Of a stretch of DNA of 64,000 bases, positions 15,761 through 23,178 are shown piece by piece. A program made the translations under genes and the position numbers. Within the stretch, counting starts at the first letter, position 1. Every line of letters begins with the position of its first letter. The notes beneath the pieces were generated by a model. The model did not search any database, was not told where the DNA came from, and worked only from the letters and a program-made list of their open reading frames with translations. Source of the stretch: Pseudopelobacter sp964542535 (GTDB taxonomy: Bacteria; Desulfobacterota; Desulfuromonadia; Geobacterales; Pseudopelobacteraceae); assembly GCA_964542535.1 (NCBI GenBank), contig CAZIUE010000009.1, positions 1-64,000 on the forward strand, read 5' to 3'.

Positions 15761-17206
15761 CTACAGCGGCAGCGAGGGGAGCTCCACGCCGGCCATCTTC
15801 TGCACCATGCGCACCACCTGGCAGCTGTAGCCGTACTCGTTGTCGTACCAGACGTACAGCACGCAGCGCTTGCCGTTGGCGATGGTGGCCAGGGAATCCA
15901 CCACTCCGGCCTGGCGGGAGCCGACGAAGTCGCTGGAGACCACCTCGGGGCAGTTGGTGTAGCCGATCTGGTTCTGCAGAGGCCCCTCCAGGGAGATGTC
16001 CCGAAGGTAGTTGTTGATCTCCTCCACCGTCACCTCCCGGGTCAACTCCATGTTGAGGATCGCCAGTGAAACGTTGGGGGTGGGGACCCGGATGGCGTTG
16101 CCGGTCAGCTTGCCGGCCAGCGCCGGCACCACCTTGGCCACGGCCTTGGCTGCGCCGGTCTCGGTGATGACCATGTTCAGGGCCGCGCTCCTGCCGCGGC
16201 GGGAGGCCTTGTGGTAGTTGTCGATCAGGTTCTGGTCGTTGGTGTAGGAGTGGCAGGTCTCCATGTGGCAGTGGACGATGCCGAAACGGTCGTTGACCGC
16301 CTTCAGCACCGGCACGATGGCGTTGGTGGTGCAGCTGGCGGCGGAGAAGATGGTCTCTTCCGGGGTGATCAGCTCGTTGTTGATGCCCGGCACCACGTTG
16401 GGGATGTCTCCCTTGCCCGGGGCGGTCAGGATCACCTTGCTGATGCCGGGGGCCTTCAGGTGCTTGCCCAGCCCCTCGCGGTCGCGCCACTTGCCCGTGT
16501 TGTCGATCAGGATGGCGTTGTTGATGCCGTACTGGGTGTAGTCAACGCTTTCCGGGTCGCTGGAGTAGATCAGGCGGATCATGTTGCCGTTGGCGATGAT
16601 GGCGTTCTCCTCCTCGTCAACGGTGATGATGCCGCCGAAATGGCCGTGCACGGAGTCGCGCTGCAACAGGCTGGCCCGCTTGAGCAGGTCGTCGGCGGCC
16701 CCCTTGCGCACCACGAAGGCCTTGAGCCGGAACTTCTCGCCCCCCCCCTTCTTCTCCACCAGGATGCGGGCCAGCAGACGGCCGATGCGGCCGAAGCCGT
16801 AGAGAACGATATCCTGGGGCTCGTCCAGCAGCGGCCCGCAGCCGGTGTTGACCGGGGCCAGTTCCCGCGCCACGTAGTCGTCCAGGGAGACCGGGGCCTC
16901 CTGGGCCGCGTAGCGGACAGCCAGCTTGCCCAGGTCGATGCGGGCCGGAGCGAGGTTCAGCTCGGCAATCGCCTGGAGCACCGGAAAGGTCTGGCGCACC
17001 GACAGCTCCCGATCCAGGATCCGCCGGGCGAAGCGATGGGCGGTAAGGATCTCGATAGCCGTGCTGTGCACCAGGGAGCGACCGTAGATAGTAGTAACGA
17101 TGCTCTTCTCCCGGTACAGGCGGCCGATCAGGGGAAGCATCTCCTCGGCGCACGCCTCATGGTCCAGCCATTCCTTCAGGTATTCGTTCTCTCGTGCCAG
17201 GTTCAT
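15761..17206 (-). CDS. gap: glyceraldehyde-3-phosphate dehydrogenase, long form
   Basis: This 481-residue protein has an N-terminal extension of about 130 residues before the Rossmann start IVLYGFGRIGR. It then follows the GAPDH fold with the catalytic SAASCTTNA (Cys nucleophile, about residue 280), the nearby HSYTNDQ, and WYDNEYGYS near the end. Ordinary GapA is about 335 residues; the long form is known in some proteobacteria and is thought to favour gluconeogenic or otherwise distinct use. The ATG at 17206 has a GGAGGG site 5-6 nt upstream; the frame is open for 72 more codons upstream without support. It lies 27 nt after fabZ, so the two may be cotranscribed. Confidence 0.9.
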   Translation of the reverse strand: MNLARENEYLKEWLDHEACAEEMLPLIGRLYREKSIVTTIYGRSLVHSTAIEILTAHRFARRILDRELSVRQTFPVLQAIAELNLAPARIDLGKLAVRYAAQEAPVSLDDYVARELAPVNTGCGPLLDEPQDIVLYGFGRIGRLLARILVEKKGGGEKFRLKAFVVRKGAADDLLKRASLLQRDSVHGHFGGIITVDEEENAIIANGNMIRLIYSSDPESVDYTQYGINNAILIDNTGKWRDREGLGKHLKAPGISKVILTAPGKGDIPNVVPGINNELITPEETIFSAASCTTNAIVPVLKAVNDRFGIVHCHMETCHSYTNDQNLIDNYHKASRRGRSAALNMVITETGAAKAVAKVVPALAGKLTGNAIRVPTPNVSLAILNMELTREVTVEEINNYLRDISLEGPLQNQIGYTNCPEVVSSDFVGSRQAGVVDSLATIANGKRCVLYVWYDNEYGYSCQVVRMVQKMAGVELPSLPL

Positions 17207-17232
17207 CCGTTTCCCTCCGTCTGTATTCTGAA

Positions 17233-17676
17233 TTATTGGTTTGCGTCCACGAGGGTTGCCTTGAACTCCGCTTCGCACACCAGCGTATCCTCGACGTAGG
17301 TCTTGCCGCTGATCATCCACACGCCGCGACGCCGCTGCAGGGTGGTTACTTCCAGGCGCAGCTGGTCGCCGGGAAAGACCGGCTTCCTGAACTTGGCGTT
17401 GTCGATGGCCATGAAATAGCAAACCTTGTTGTGATAATCGGTACCGTCGGCCTTATAGGCCATCAGGCAGGCCACCTGGGCCATAGCCTCCACGATCAGC
17501 ACCCCGGGCATGACCGGATGGCCGGGGAAGTGTCCCTGGAAGAAGTGCTCATCCATGGTGGTGTTCTTGATGCCGACGCAACGCTCGCCGCCTTCCAGCT
17601 CCAAAATCCGGTCAACCATCAGGAACGGGGGGCGATGCGGCAAAACCTTCATGATTTCGTTCACGTCAAGAAGCAT
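17233..17676 (-). CDS. fabZ: 3-hydroxyacyl-ACP dehydratase FabZ
   Basis: This hotdog-fold enzyme of 147 residues dehydrates (R)-3-hydroxyacyl-ACP in fatty acid synthesis. The catalytic histidine lies in LPHRPPFLMVDRI. The glutamate helix is GHFPGHPVMPGVLIVEAMAQ. The ATG at 17676 is chosen because a GAGGAGG site sits 6 nt upstream; the ATG at 17682 would touch that site. It is separated from the lpx genes that often accompany it, and is followed closely by gap. Confidence 0.96.
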   Translation of the reverse strand: MLLDVNEIMKVLPHRPPFLMVDRILELEGGERCVGIKNTTMDEHFFQGHFPGHPVMPGVLIVEAMAQVACLMAYKADGTDYHNKVCYFMAIDNAKFRKPVFPGDQLRLEVTTLQRRRGVWMISGKTYVEDTLVCEAEFKATLVDANQ

Positions 17677-17756
17677 GTCCATCCTCCTCACAGGGAAAAA
17701 AATATACCAGAAAATCCTGGCGATGCTATCAGCGCTTTATGAAAAAGTCAAAAGAA

Positions 17757-17801
17757 ACCCCCTTCCATGGCGGTTAAATTCGTGCCGCCGGAGGAAGGGG
17801 G
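17757..17801 (-). terminator. terminator of the ehr operon
   Basis: CCCCCTTCC and GGAAGGGGG, with an inner GGCGG/CCGCC pair, form a long hairpin. On the minus strand it is followed by TTTCTTTTGACTTTTT, just after the small-subunit stop codon. Confidence 0.7.
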
Positions 17802-17814
17802 ATACTCGCCGTGA

Positions 17815-18579
17815 TCAGGTTCGGGGGGAACGTCCGATCAGCCGCAGCAGACCGTCAAGGATGGTCAGGGGACTGGGGGGGCAGCCGGGGATGTACAGGT
17901 CCACCGGCACCAGGCCATCGGCGCCGTTGTGCACCTCGTCATGGTCCCTGAAGGGGCCGCCGCCGATGGCGCAGGCCCCGGCCACGATCACCAGCCGCGG
18001 TTCCGGTATGGCGGCATAGGTATCCAGAAGCGCCAGGCGCATGTTCTCGCTCACCGGCCCGGTGATGAACAGCCCGTCAGCATGGCGGGGGCTGGCCACG
18101 AACTGGATACCGAACCGCCCCAGGTCCCAGCCGATGGTGGAGAGCACGTTGGTGTCCGCCTCGCAGGCGTTGCAGCCACCGGCGCTCACCTCCCGCAGCT
18201 TGAGGGAGCGGCCGTACAGGCGCAGGAGCTCCCTGCCCAGGGCCTCGGCGGGACGGTATTCATCGCCGCTCTTCACCACCAGCCCGTCCCGGGTACGGCT
18301 GGCCAGGACGGCATTGTTCGTGAACGTTACCGCGCCCCGTTCGCACGCCTCGGCGCATCGGCCGCAGAACAGGCACCTTCCCATGTCGATGGACAGGGTT
18401 TCGTTGCGGGAGATAGCTCCATAGGGACAGGACTCGACGCAGGCACGACAGCCGGAAGGACAGGCTGAGGCGTCAAACCGGGGAAGCCCCCGAAAGCGGG
18501 GCGACAACGGCAGGGGAGCGTCGGGGTAGGCAAAGGTGCGGTGCCCCTGGCGGCAACGTGCAAGGATGGCTCGAAACAT
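17815..18579 (-). CDS. ehrS: Ehr small subunit: ferredoxin domain fused to NuoB/HyfI-like domain
   Basis: The 254-residue protein combines two [4Fe-4S] ferredoxin motifs (CPSGCRACVESCP and CLFCGRCAEACE, residues ~40-85) with a NuoB/[NiFe]-hydrogenase small-subunit domain (residues ~120-254). The ligands expected for the proximal cluster are seen in GGCNACE, VAGACAIGGG and PGCPPSP. It would pass electrons from a soluble donor such as ferredoxin to the membrane arm. In hydrogenase-4 the ferredoxin (HyfH) and small subunit (HyfI) are separate proteins; here they are fused. It is last in the six-gene operon, separated from the large-subunit gene by 69 nt that contain a hairpin. Confidence 0.85.
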   Translation of the reverse strand: MFRAILARCRQGHRTFAYPDAPLPLSPRFRGLPRFDASACPSGCRACVESCPYGAISRNETLSIDMGRCLFCGRCAEACERGAVTFTNNAVLASRTRDGLVVKSGDEYRPAEALGRELLRLYGRSLKLREVSAGGCNACEADTNVLSTIGWDLGRFGIQFVASPRHADGLFITGPVSENMRLALLDTYAAIPEPRLVIVAGACAIGGGPFRDHDEVHNGADGLVPVDLYIPGCPPSPLTILDGLLRLIGRSPRT

Positions 18580-18610
18580 GCTGACTCCGGTTTTAAAGGT
18601 TCACAGGAAC

Positions 18611-18643
18611 AAGCCGTGACTGGTTACTGGTGACGAGTCACGG
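18611..18643. repeat. hairpin between Ehr large- and small-subunit genes
   Basis: GCCGTGACT and AGTCACGGC pair around a loop inside the only sizeable gap of the operon. It might stabilise or partly terminate the mRNA; on the minus strand it has no T-run (the T's are on the plus side). Confidence 0.5.
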
Positions 18644-18648
18644 CCTTT

Positions 18649-20169
18649 TCACAGGTCAAACCCGCAGTACGACAGATTGAAGCTCTTGTTACAGAGCGGA
18701 AAGTCTGATATCTGCTGGTTGCGCAGGGCCAGGGCCAGACCGGTCCAGTTGTGGAAGGAGGGGTCGGTGATCTTGTACCGCTGGAAACGCCCCTCCCCGT
18801 CGGTCAGAACCGTGTGGCAGATTTCCCCCCGCCATCCCTCGGTCAGCACCACGACGCAGCGCTCGGGCGCCACCGTCCGGGGCGGATTGCAGTATCCCCC
18901 CCCCCGGGGCAGGTGCTGCAACTGCTCCTCGACGAAGTCCAGGGAACGTTCCATCTCAAGCCAGCGCACCAGGGCACGGCCATACACGTCACCGCTGGCC
19001 GCGGTTACCACCGGGATCTGGCTGATGCGGAAGATGCCGAAGGGGTGGTCACGGCGCACGTCGCGGTTGATGCCGCAGGCGCGGGCTGCCGGCCCCACCA
19101 GCCCGATCTCCCGGGCGGCCTCGACGCTGATCGGACCGGTGCTCTCCAGGCGGGCCATGACCGAAGGTGTATCCCACAGGAGGTTGATGGCCTGGGTCAC
19201 TTCCCGCCGCGCCGTGCGCAGGCGTTTCAGCACATCGTCCGCCAGGGCCTCGTCACAGTCGAACCCCAGCCCGCCGGGACGGAGCAGCCCCCGGCCGTAG
19301 CGGCTGCCGCACAGCTGGGCGGTCATGTTAAGGAAATCGCCGCGGATGCGGCCGCAGAAGGAGGAGGTGGGGAGATAGCCTACATCGCCGGCAATGGCCC
19401 CCAGGTCGCCGGTGTGATTTGCCAGGCGCTCCAGCTCCAGAGCCACCCCGCGCACCGCCTCGGCCCGCGGCGGAACGAAGACCGCCCCCAAGGCCTCCAG
19501 GGCGATACAGAAGGCCTGACCATGGCCGATGCTGGTATCACCGGCAACGGTCTCCATCAGGTGCATGGCCCGCGGCGACGGGCCGCCGGTCATGGCCCGC
19601 TCGATGCCGCGGTGCTGGAACCCCAGGGCGATCTCCAGGTGAAAGACCTCCTCGCCATGGCACTGAAAGCGGAAGTGGCCCGGCTCGATGATGCCTGCGT
19701 GCACCGGTCCCACCGCCACCTCGTGGACCTCGTCTCCCTCCACGCGGTAGAAATCCATCACCGCCGGCAACAGGCCGGCGCCGTCCTGCTCCTTCCAGAA
19801 CCCGTCCCCCGGACGGAGCGGCTTCTGGAACCGCACCGGCTTGAACCAGGGGTGTCCTTCGGGGAGCGCCAGACACTGCTCGGCGATCTCCCGCTCGAAC
19901 AGGTGCAGCTGGGGGCAGGACTGGGCCAGGGAGGGGAAGCGGTCGCCCACCCGGGTGGAGAAGATGCCCAGGGAGCCGCTCCCCTTGGAAGCCATGATGC
20001 AGTAGAGGGTCGCCCCGTCATCGCGGGGGACGCCGAAATAGGAGCAGATCCGCCAGCCGCAACCGGTGGCGTCCAGAATCCCCTGGAAAAAGTCGTCTTC
20101 CCCCAGGCGGGGGATCTCGTCGCGCCCGAAGCAGGCGCCGTTGTGGAAGGTCTTCATACCGTAGCTCAT
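18649..20169 (-). CDS. ehrL: Ehr large subunit, NuoCD/HyfG-like, Ni-site cysteines missing
   Basis: This 506-residue protein fuses a 30-kDa NuoC-like part (residues ~1-160; VMDFYRVEGDEVHEV boundary) to a NuoD/hydrogenase large-subunit domain (HFRFQCHGEEVFHLEIALGFQHRGIER). True group 4 [NiFe] hydrogenases have a CGIC motif after that segment and DPCxxC near the end. Here these positions read AGDTSIGHG and TDPSFHNW, so all four Ni-Fe ligands are absent. That fits the energy-converting hydrogenase-related (Ehr) complexes, thought to couple a redox reaction of unknown partner to ion translocation. The start overlaps the HyfF-like gene by 4 nt. Confidence 0.85.
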   Translation of the reverse strand: MSYGMKTFHNGACFGRDEIPRLGEDDFFQGILDATGCGWRICSYFGVPRDDGATLYCIMASKGSGSLGIFSTRVGDRFPSLAQSCPQLHLFEREIAEQCLALPEGHPWFKPVRFQKPLRPGDGFWKEQDGAGLLPAVMDFYRVEGDEVHEVAVGPVHAGIIEPGHFRFQCHGEEVFHLEIALGFQHRGIERAMTGGPSPRAMHLMETVAGDTSIGHGQAFCIALEALGAVFVPPRAEAVRGVALELERLANHTGDLGAIAGDVGYLPTSSFCGRIRGDFLNMTAQLCGSRYGRGLLRPGGLGFDCDEALADDVLKRLRTARREVTQAINLLWDTPSVMARLESTGPISVEAAREIGLVGPAARACGINRDVRRDHPFGIFRISQIPVVTAASGDVYGRALVRWLEMERSLDFVEEQLQHLPRGGGYCNPPRTVAPERCVVVLTEGWRGEICHTVLTDGEGRFQRYKITDPSFHNWTGLALALRNQQISDFPLCNKSFNLSYCGFDL

Positions 20170-21599
20170 GCCCGCACCTCCAGGAGCGCCGCGGCCGCCC
20201 GCAGAATCGCCAGCAGCGGCTCGGGGATCCAGACCCCCAGCAGGAACACCAGGAGCAACATGGCCAGGGGCGGCCCCACGGTCCAGGCCGTGTCACGGTA
20301 GGGGGTCTCCTCGCTGGACTCGGGCACCTCACCCATGACCATGGGGAGCACGGTTAGGGCCATGCCGATGAAGATGATGGTAAGGGAGAGGAGGAAGAGC
20401 GCCGCCACCAGCATCCGTCCCTGGGAGAAGGCGCTGCTGATGATGGTAAATTCGCTGATAAAGGGGGCGAAAGGGGGCGAACCGGTGATGGCGATGAAAC
20501 CGGCCAGGAAGAGCCCCCCGGACCAGGGAAGCCGCCGCAGGGCGCCCGCCACCTGGCTGGTGCTCTTGCTGTTGAAGGAGCGGTGAATGTTGCCGGAGGA
20601 GAGGAACAGCACCCCCTTGGTGAGGCCGTTGGCCAGCACGTGGAAAAGGGCTCCGAAGAGCGCCTTCCCCCCCAGCCCCAGGGCAACGGCCATGATGCCC
20701 ACATGCTCCACGCTGGAGTAAGCCAGCATCCGCTTGAAATCGGCCTGGCGTGCCATGAACACCGCCGCCAGGAACATGGAGAGCAGCCCCAGGGAGACCA
20801 GGGCGTTCTGGAAAAAGACGATCTCTTGGGTAGCCAGACAGAGCTGGTAGATGCGCAGGAGCGCCAGAAAGGCCAGGTTGACCAGGCCGCCGGCCAGCAT
20901 GGCCCCCACCAGGCCGGGCGCCTCGCCGTAGGCGTCCGGTTTCCAGGTGTGCAGCGGCGCCAGCCCCATCTTGGAACCGAACCCCACCAGCAGGAAGACG
21001 AAGGCGGCGTGCACCCAGCCTGAGGAGAGCCGCGGGGCGTCGCGCATCAGGTCGTCCAGCAGAAGCGATGGCTCAACCCCGGCCACGATGGTGGCATAGG
21101 CCAGGAAGAACAGCCCGATCAGCGCCAGGGCAACCCCCACGGAGCAGATCAGCAGGTATTTCCAGGTGGCCTCGATGGAGCGGGCGTTGCGGTTGAAGTA
21201 GATCAGGGGCGCCATGGAGATGGTGGTGGTTTCCAGTGCCACCCAGAGCACTCCCAGATGATGGGTCACCGTGACCAGGGAAGAAGCCGAAAGGCAGACA
21301 AGGAGACCGATGCAGAGGATGCGGTTGGAACGCTCCCCCCGGTAGGCCAGATATCCCTGGGCGTAGAGGGAGCAGAACAGAAACAGGACACTGGTGCAGA
21401 GCAGGACCAGCATGCCCAGGGGGTCCAGAAGGAACCATCCACCGGGCGTCGGCGAAGGCGGGGAATGCAGAAGCATCAGGCACAGTCCCAGATGGGGGAC
21501 GGCGCAGAGGGAGAGGAGCACCGGACGAAAGCGGTCGCCGGGGACCAGCCAGGCCAGCAGGGCTCCGGCAAGGGGGACGAGTATCAGGGCGGCGAGCAT
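20166..21599 (-). CDS. Ehr membrane subunit, HyfF/NuoN-like antiporter
   Basis: This very hydrophobic 477-residue protein of the Mrp antiporter/NuoN family has many membrane helices. It carries the family's conserved segments VALETTTISMAPLIYFNR, FLLVGFGSKMGLAPLHTWKPDAYGEAP (lysine and histidine of the channel) and AYSSVEHVGIMAVALG. It would form part of the ion-translocating arm. It overlaps the large-subunit gene by 4 nt and follows the HyfE-like gene by 4 nt. Confidence 0.88.
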   Translation of the reverse strand: MLAALILVPLAGALLAWLVPGDRFRPVLLSLCAVPHLGLCLMLLHSPPSPTPGGWFLLDPLGMLVLLCTSVLFLFCSLYAQGYLAYRGERSNRILCIGLLVCLSASSLVTVTHHLGVLWVALETTTISMAPLIYFNRNARSIEATWKYLLICSVGVALALIGLFFLAYATIVAGVEPSLLLDDLMRDAPRLSSGWVHAAFVFLLVGFGSKMGLAPLHTWKPDAYGEAPGLVGAMLAGGLVNLAFLALLRIYQLCLATQEIVFFQNALVSLGLLSMFLAAVFMARQADFKRMLAYSSVEHVGIMAVALGLGGKALFGALFHVLANGLTKGVLFLSSGNIHRSFNSKSTSQVAGALRRLPWSGGLFLAGFIAITGSPPFAPFISEFTIISSAFSQGRMLVAALFLLSLTIIFIGMALTVLPMVMGEVPESSEETPYRDTAWTVGPPLAMLLLVFLLGVWIPEPLLAILRAAAALLEVRA

Positions 21600-21603
21600 G
21601 GAG

Positions 21604-22254
21604 CTACTCCTCTTTCAGGGAGGTCAGGCGCGACGTATCCAGGGATGAGAACTCGCGGCTGATGTGGTTAATGACGATACCCATGACGAAGGTGCCCACC
21701 AGGAGATCCAGCAGCACGCCCGCCTCCACCATCAGCGGCATGGCTTCGGCCAACAGCAGGCCGAAGATGAAGATGCCGTTTTCCAGCACCAGGTAGCCCA
21801 GCACCTGGGAGATGGCCTTGCGCCGGGTGGTCAGGATCAGGAAGCCGCTCATCAGGGTGGCGATGGACGCAGGCACGAACAGATACTGCTGGTGTTCGGG
21901 GTGCAGGGGGAGCCTGCCGGCGAAACCGAACGAGAGCGCCGTGAACAGCGCCCCCAGCAGCAGGGTCGGTACGTACCCCAGGAACGGCTCGATCTCGCGC
22001 TTGATCTCCGCGGAACGGATGGCCCGTGCCAGGAGCAGCGGGATGATCCCCCCCTTGATGACCAGGATCCCCACGGTGATGGCCACCAGGTGCCAGGAGA
22101 AGGGATGGATCAGGCCGGGCAGGATTCCCAGGATGACCCCCTGGGCCGCCACGGCGCGGATGGAGAAGACCAGTCGGCTGGTGCCGATGGTGATGAAGTT
22201 GATCAGAAGGACGAGGACAAGCAACTGGTCGGGCAAGGAGAACATGGGCATCAC
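21604..22254 (-). CDS. Ehr membrane subunit, HyfE/NuoK-like
   Basis: The 216-residue integral membrane protein has about six to seven hydrophobic segments. These include LPDQLLVLVLLINFITIGTS at the N-terminus and a NuoK-like VLGYLVLENGIFIFGLLLAE, whose glutamate is typical of the proton-path residue. This is the usual length and position for HyfE in hydrogenase-4-like operons. It overlaps the HyfC-like gene by 4 nt. Confidence 0.85.
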   Translation of the reverse strand: MMPMFSLPDQLLVLVLLINFITIGTSRLVFSIRAVAAQGVILGILPGLIHPFSWHLVAITVGILVIKGGIIPLLLARAIRSAEIKREIEPFLGYVPTLLLGALFTALSFGFAGRLPLHPEHQQYLFVPASIATLMSGFLILTTRRKAISQVLGYLVLENGIFIFGLLLAEAMPLMVEAGVLLDLLVGTFVMGIVINHISREFSSLDTSRLTSLKEE

Positions 22255-23159
22255 CTGATGACAAGCAGTGTGGAAAAGGCGGCCAGAATGGTGGCGGCCA
22301 CCAGCAGCTGGGGAACGCGGACCAGTCGCAGGCGGGCCATGACCGATTCCACCACGCCTATGGCAACGGCTAGAAGCAGCATGGAGACGATGAAGATGCC
22401 CCAGTCTGCCAGGGGATTCCCGGTGGCCAGGGGGAGCGCCAGGTGCATGAAGAAGGCCCCCAGCACGAACAGCTTCAGGGCCGCGCCGTAGAGGATCAGA
22501 CCGAAGGCCGGGCCGCTGTGGTCCAGCACCATCACTTCGTGGATCATGGTCAGTTCCAGGTGGGTGGTGGGATCGTCGAAGGGGATGCGGCAGTTTTCGG
22601 CCAGGAGCACGATGAACATGCCGCCGACGAGCAGCAGCATGGCCGCGCCGGCGTTCAGCCAGAGGCGCTGGTCGATGCCGGCCAGCATGCCGGTGAGGGA
22701 ATAGCTGCCGGAGAGGCGCGAGAGGGTGATCAGGGCGAAGAAGAGGGTCGGTTCGGCCAGGCAGGAATAGGTGGCTTCCCGGGCCGAGCCCATCCCCTCG
22801 AAACTGGAACCGGTATCAAGGGCGGCGGCCATGGTGAAGAAGCGCCCCAGGGCGAACAGGTAGGCGTAGAGGATCATGTCCCCCGGGAAGGAGATCGGCG
22901 CGGGATGGGCGCCGAAGGGGACCAGCAGGCCGGCCACCAGGGTCGTCGCCAGCCCCACGATGGGGCCGGCGCGGAAGATCCAGGTGGTGGTCGTGCTGAA
23001 CACGCTCCCCTTGCGCAGCAGGCGAGCTATGTCGTAGTACGGTTGCAGGAAGGGAGCGCCGAGCCGACCGGCAAAGGCCGCCTTGGTCTTGGCGATCACT
23101 CCCAGCAGAAGCGGCGGCATGAGCAGTGCCAGCAGGATGTGTATCAGGCTGTTCGTCAT
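22251..23159 (-). CDS. Ehr membrane subunit, HyfC/NuoH-like
   Basis: This 302-residue NuoH/HyfC family protein bridges the membrane arm and the peripheral hydrogenase-like subunits. Recognisable segments are GAPFLQPYYDIARLLRKGSV near the N-terminus and the acidic loop ENCRIPFDDPTTHLELTMIHEVM. These match the quinone/peripheral-arm interface of complex I relatives. The frame is complete, with a 4-nt overlap to the next gene. Confidence 0.9.
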   Translation of the reverse strand: MTNSLIHILLALLMPPLLLGVIAKTKAAFAGRLGAPFLQPYYDIARLLRKGSVFSTTTTWIFRAGPIVGLATTLVAGLLVPFGAHPAPISFPGDMILYAYLFALGRFFTMAAALDTGSSFEGMGSAREATYSCLAEPTLFFALITLSRLSGSYSLTGMLAGIDQRLWLNAGAAMLLLVGGMFIVLLAENCRIPFDDPTTHLELTMIHEVMVLDHSGPAFGLILYGAALKLFVLGAFFMHLALPLATGNPLADWGIFIVSMLLLAVAIGVVESVMARLRLVRVPQLLVAATILAAFSTLLVIR

Positions 23160-23178
23160 AGGGCCCCCATGAATTGGT

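Noticed and set aside
17815..20169. Functional [NiFe] hydrogenase
   Set aside because: The large subunit lacks both Cys pairs needed for the Ni-Fe centre, so I call it an Ehr-type complex.
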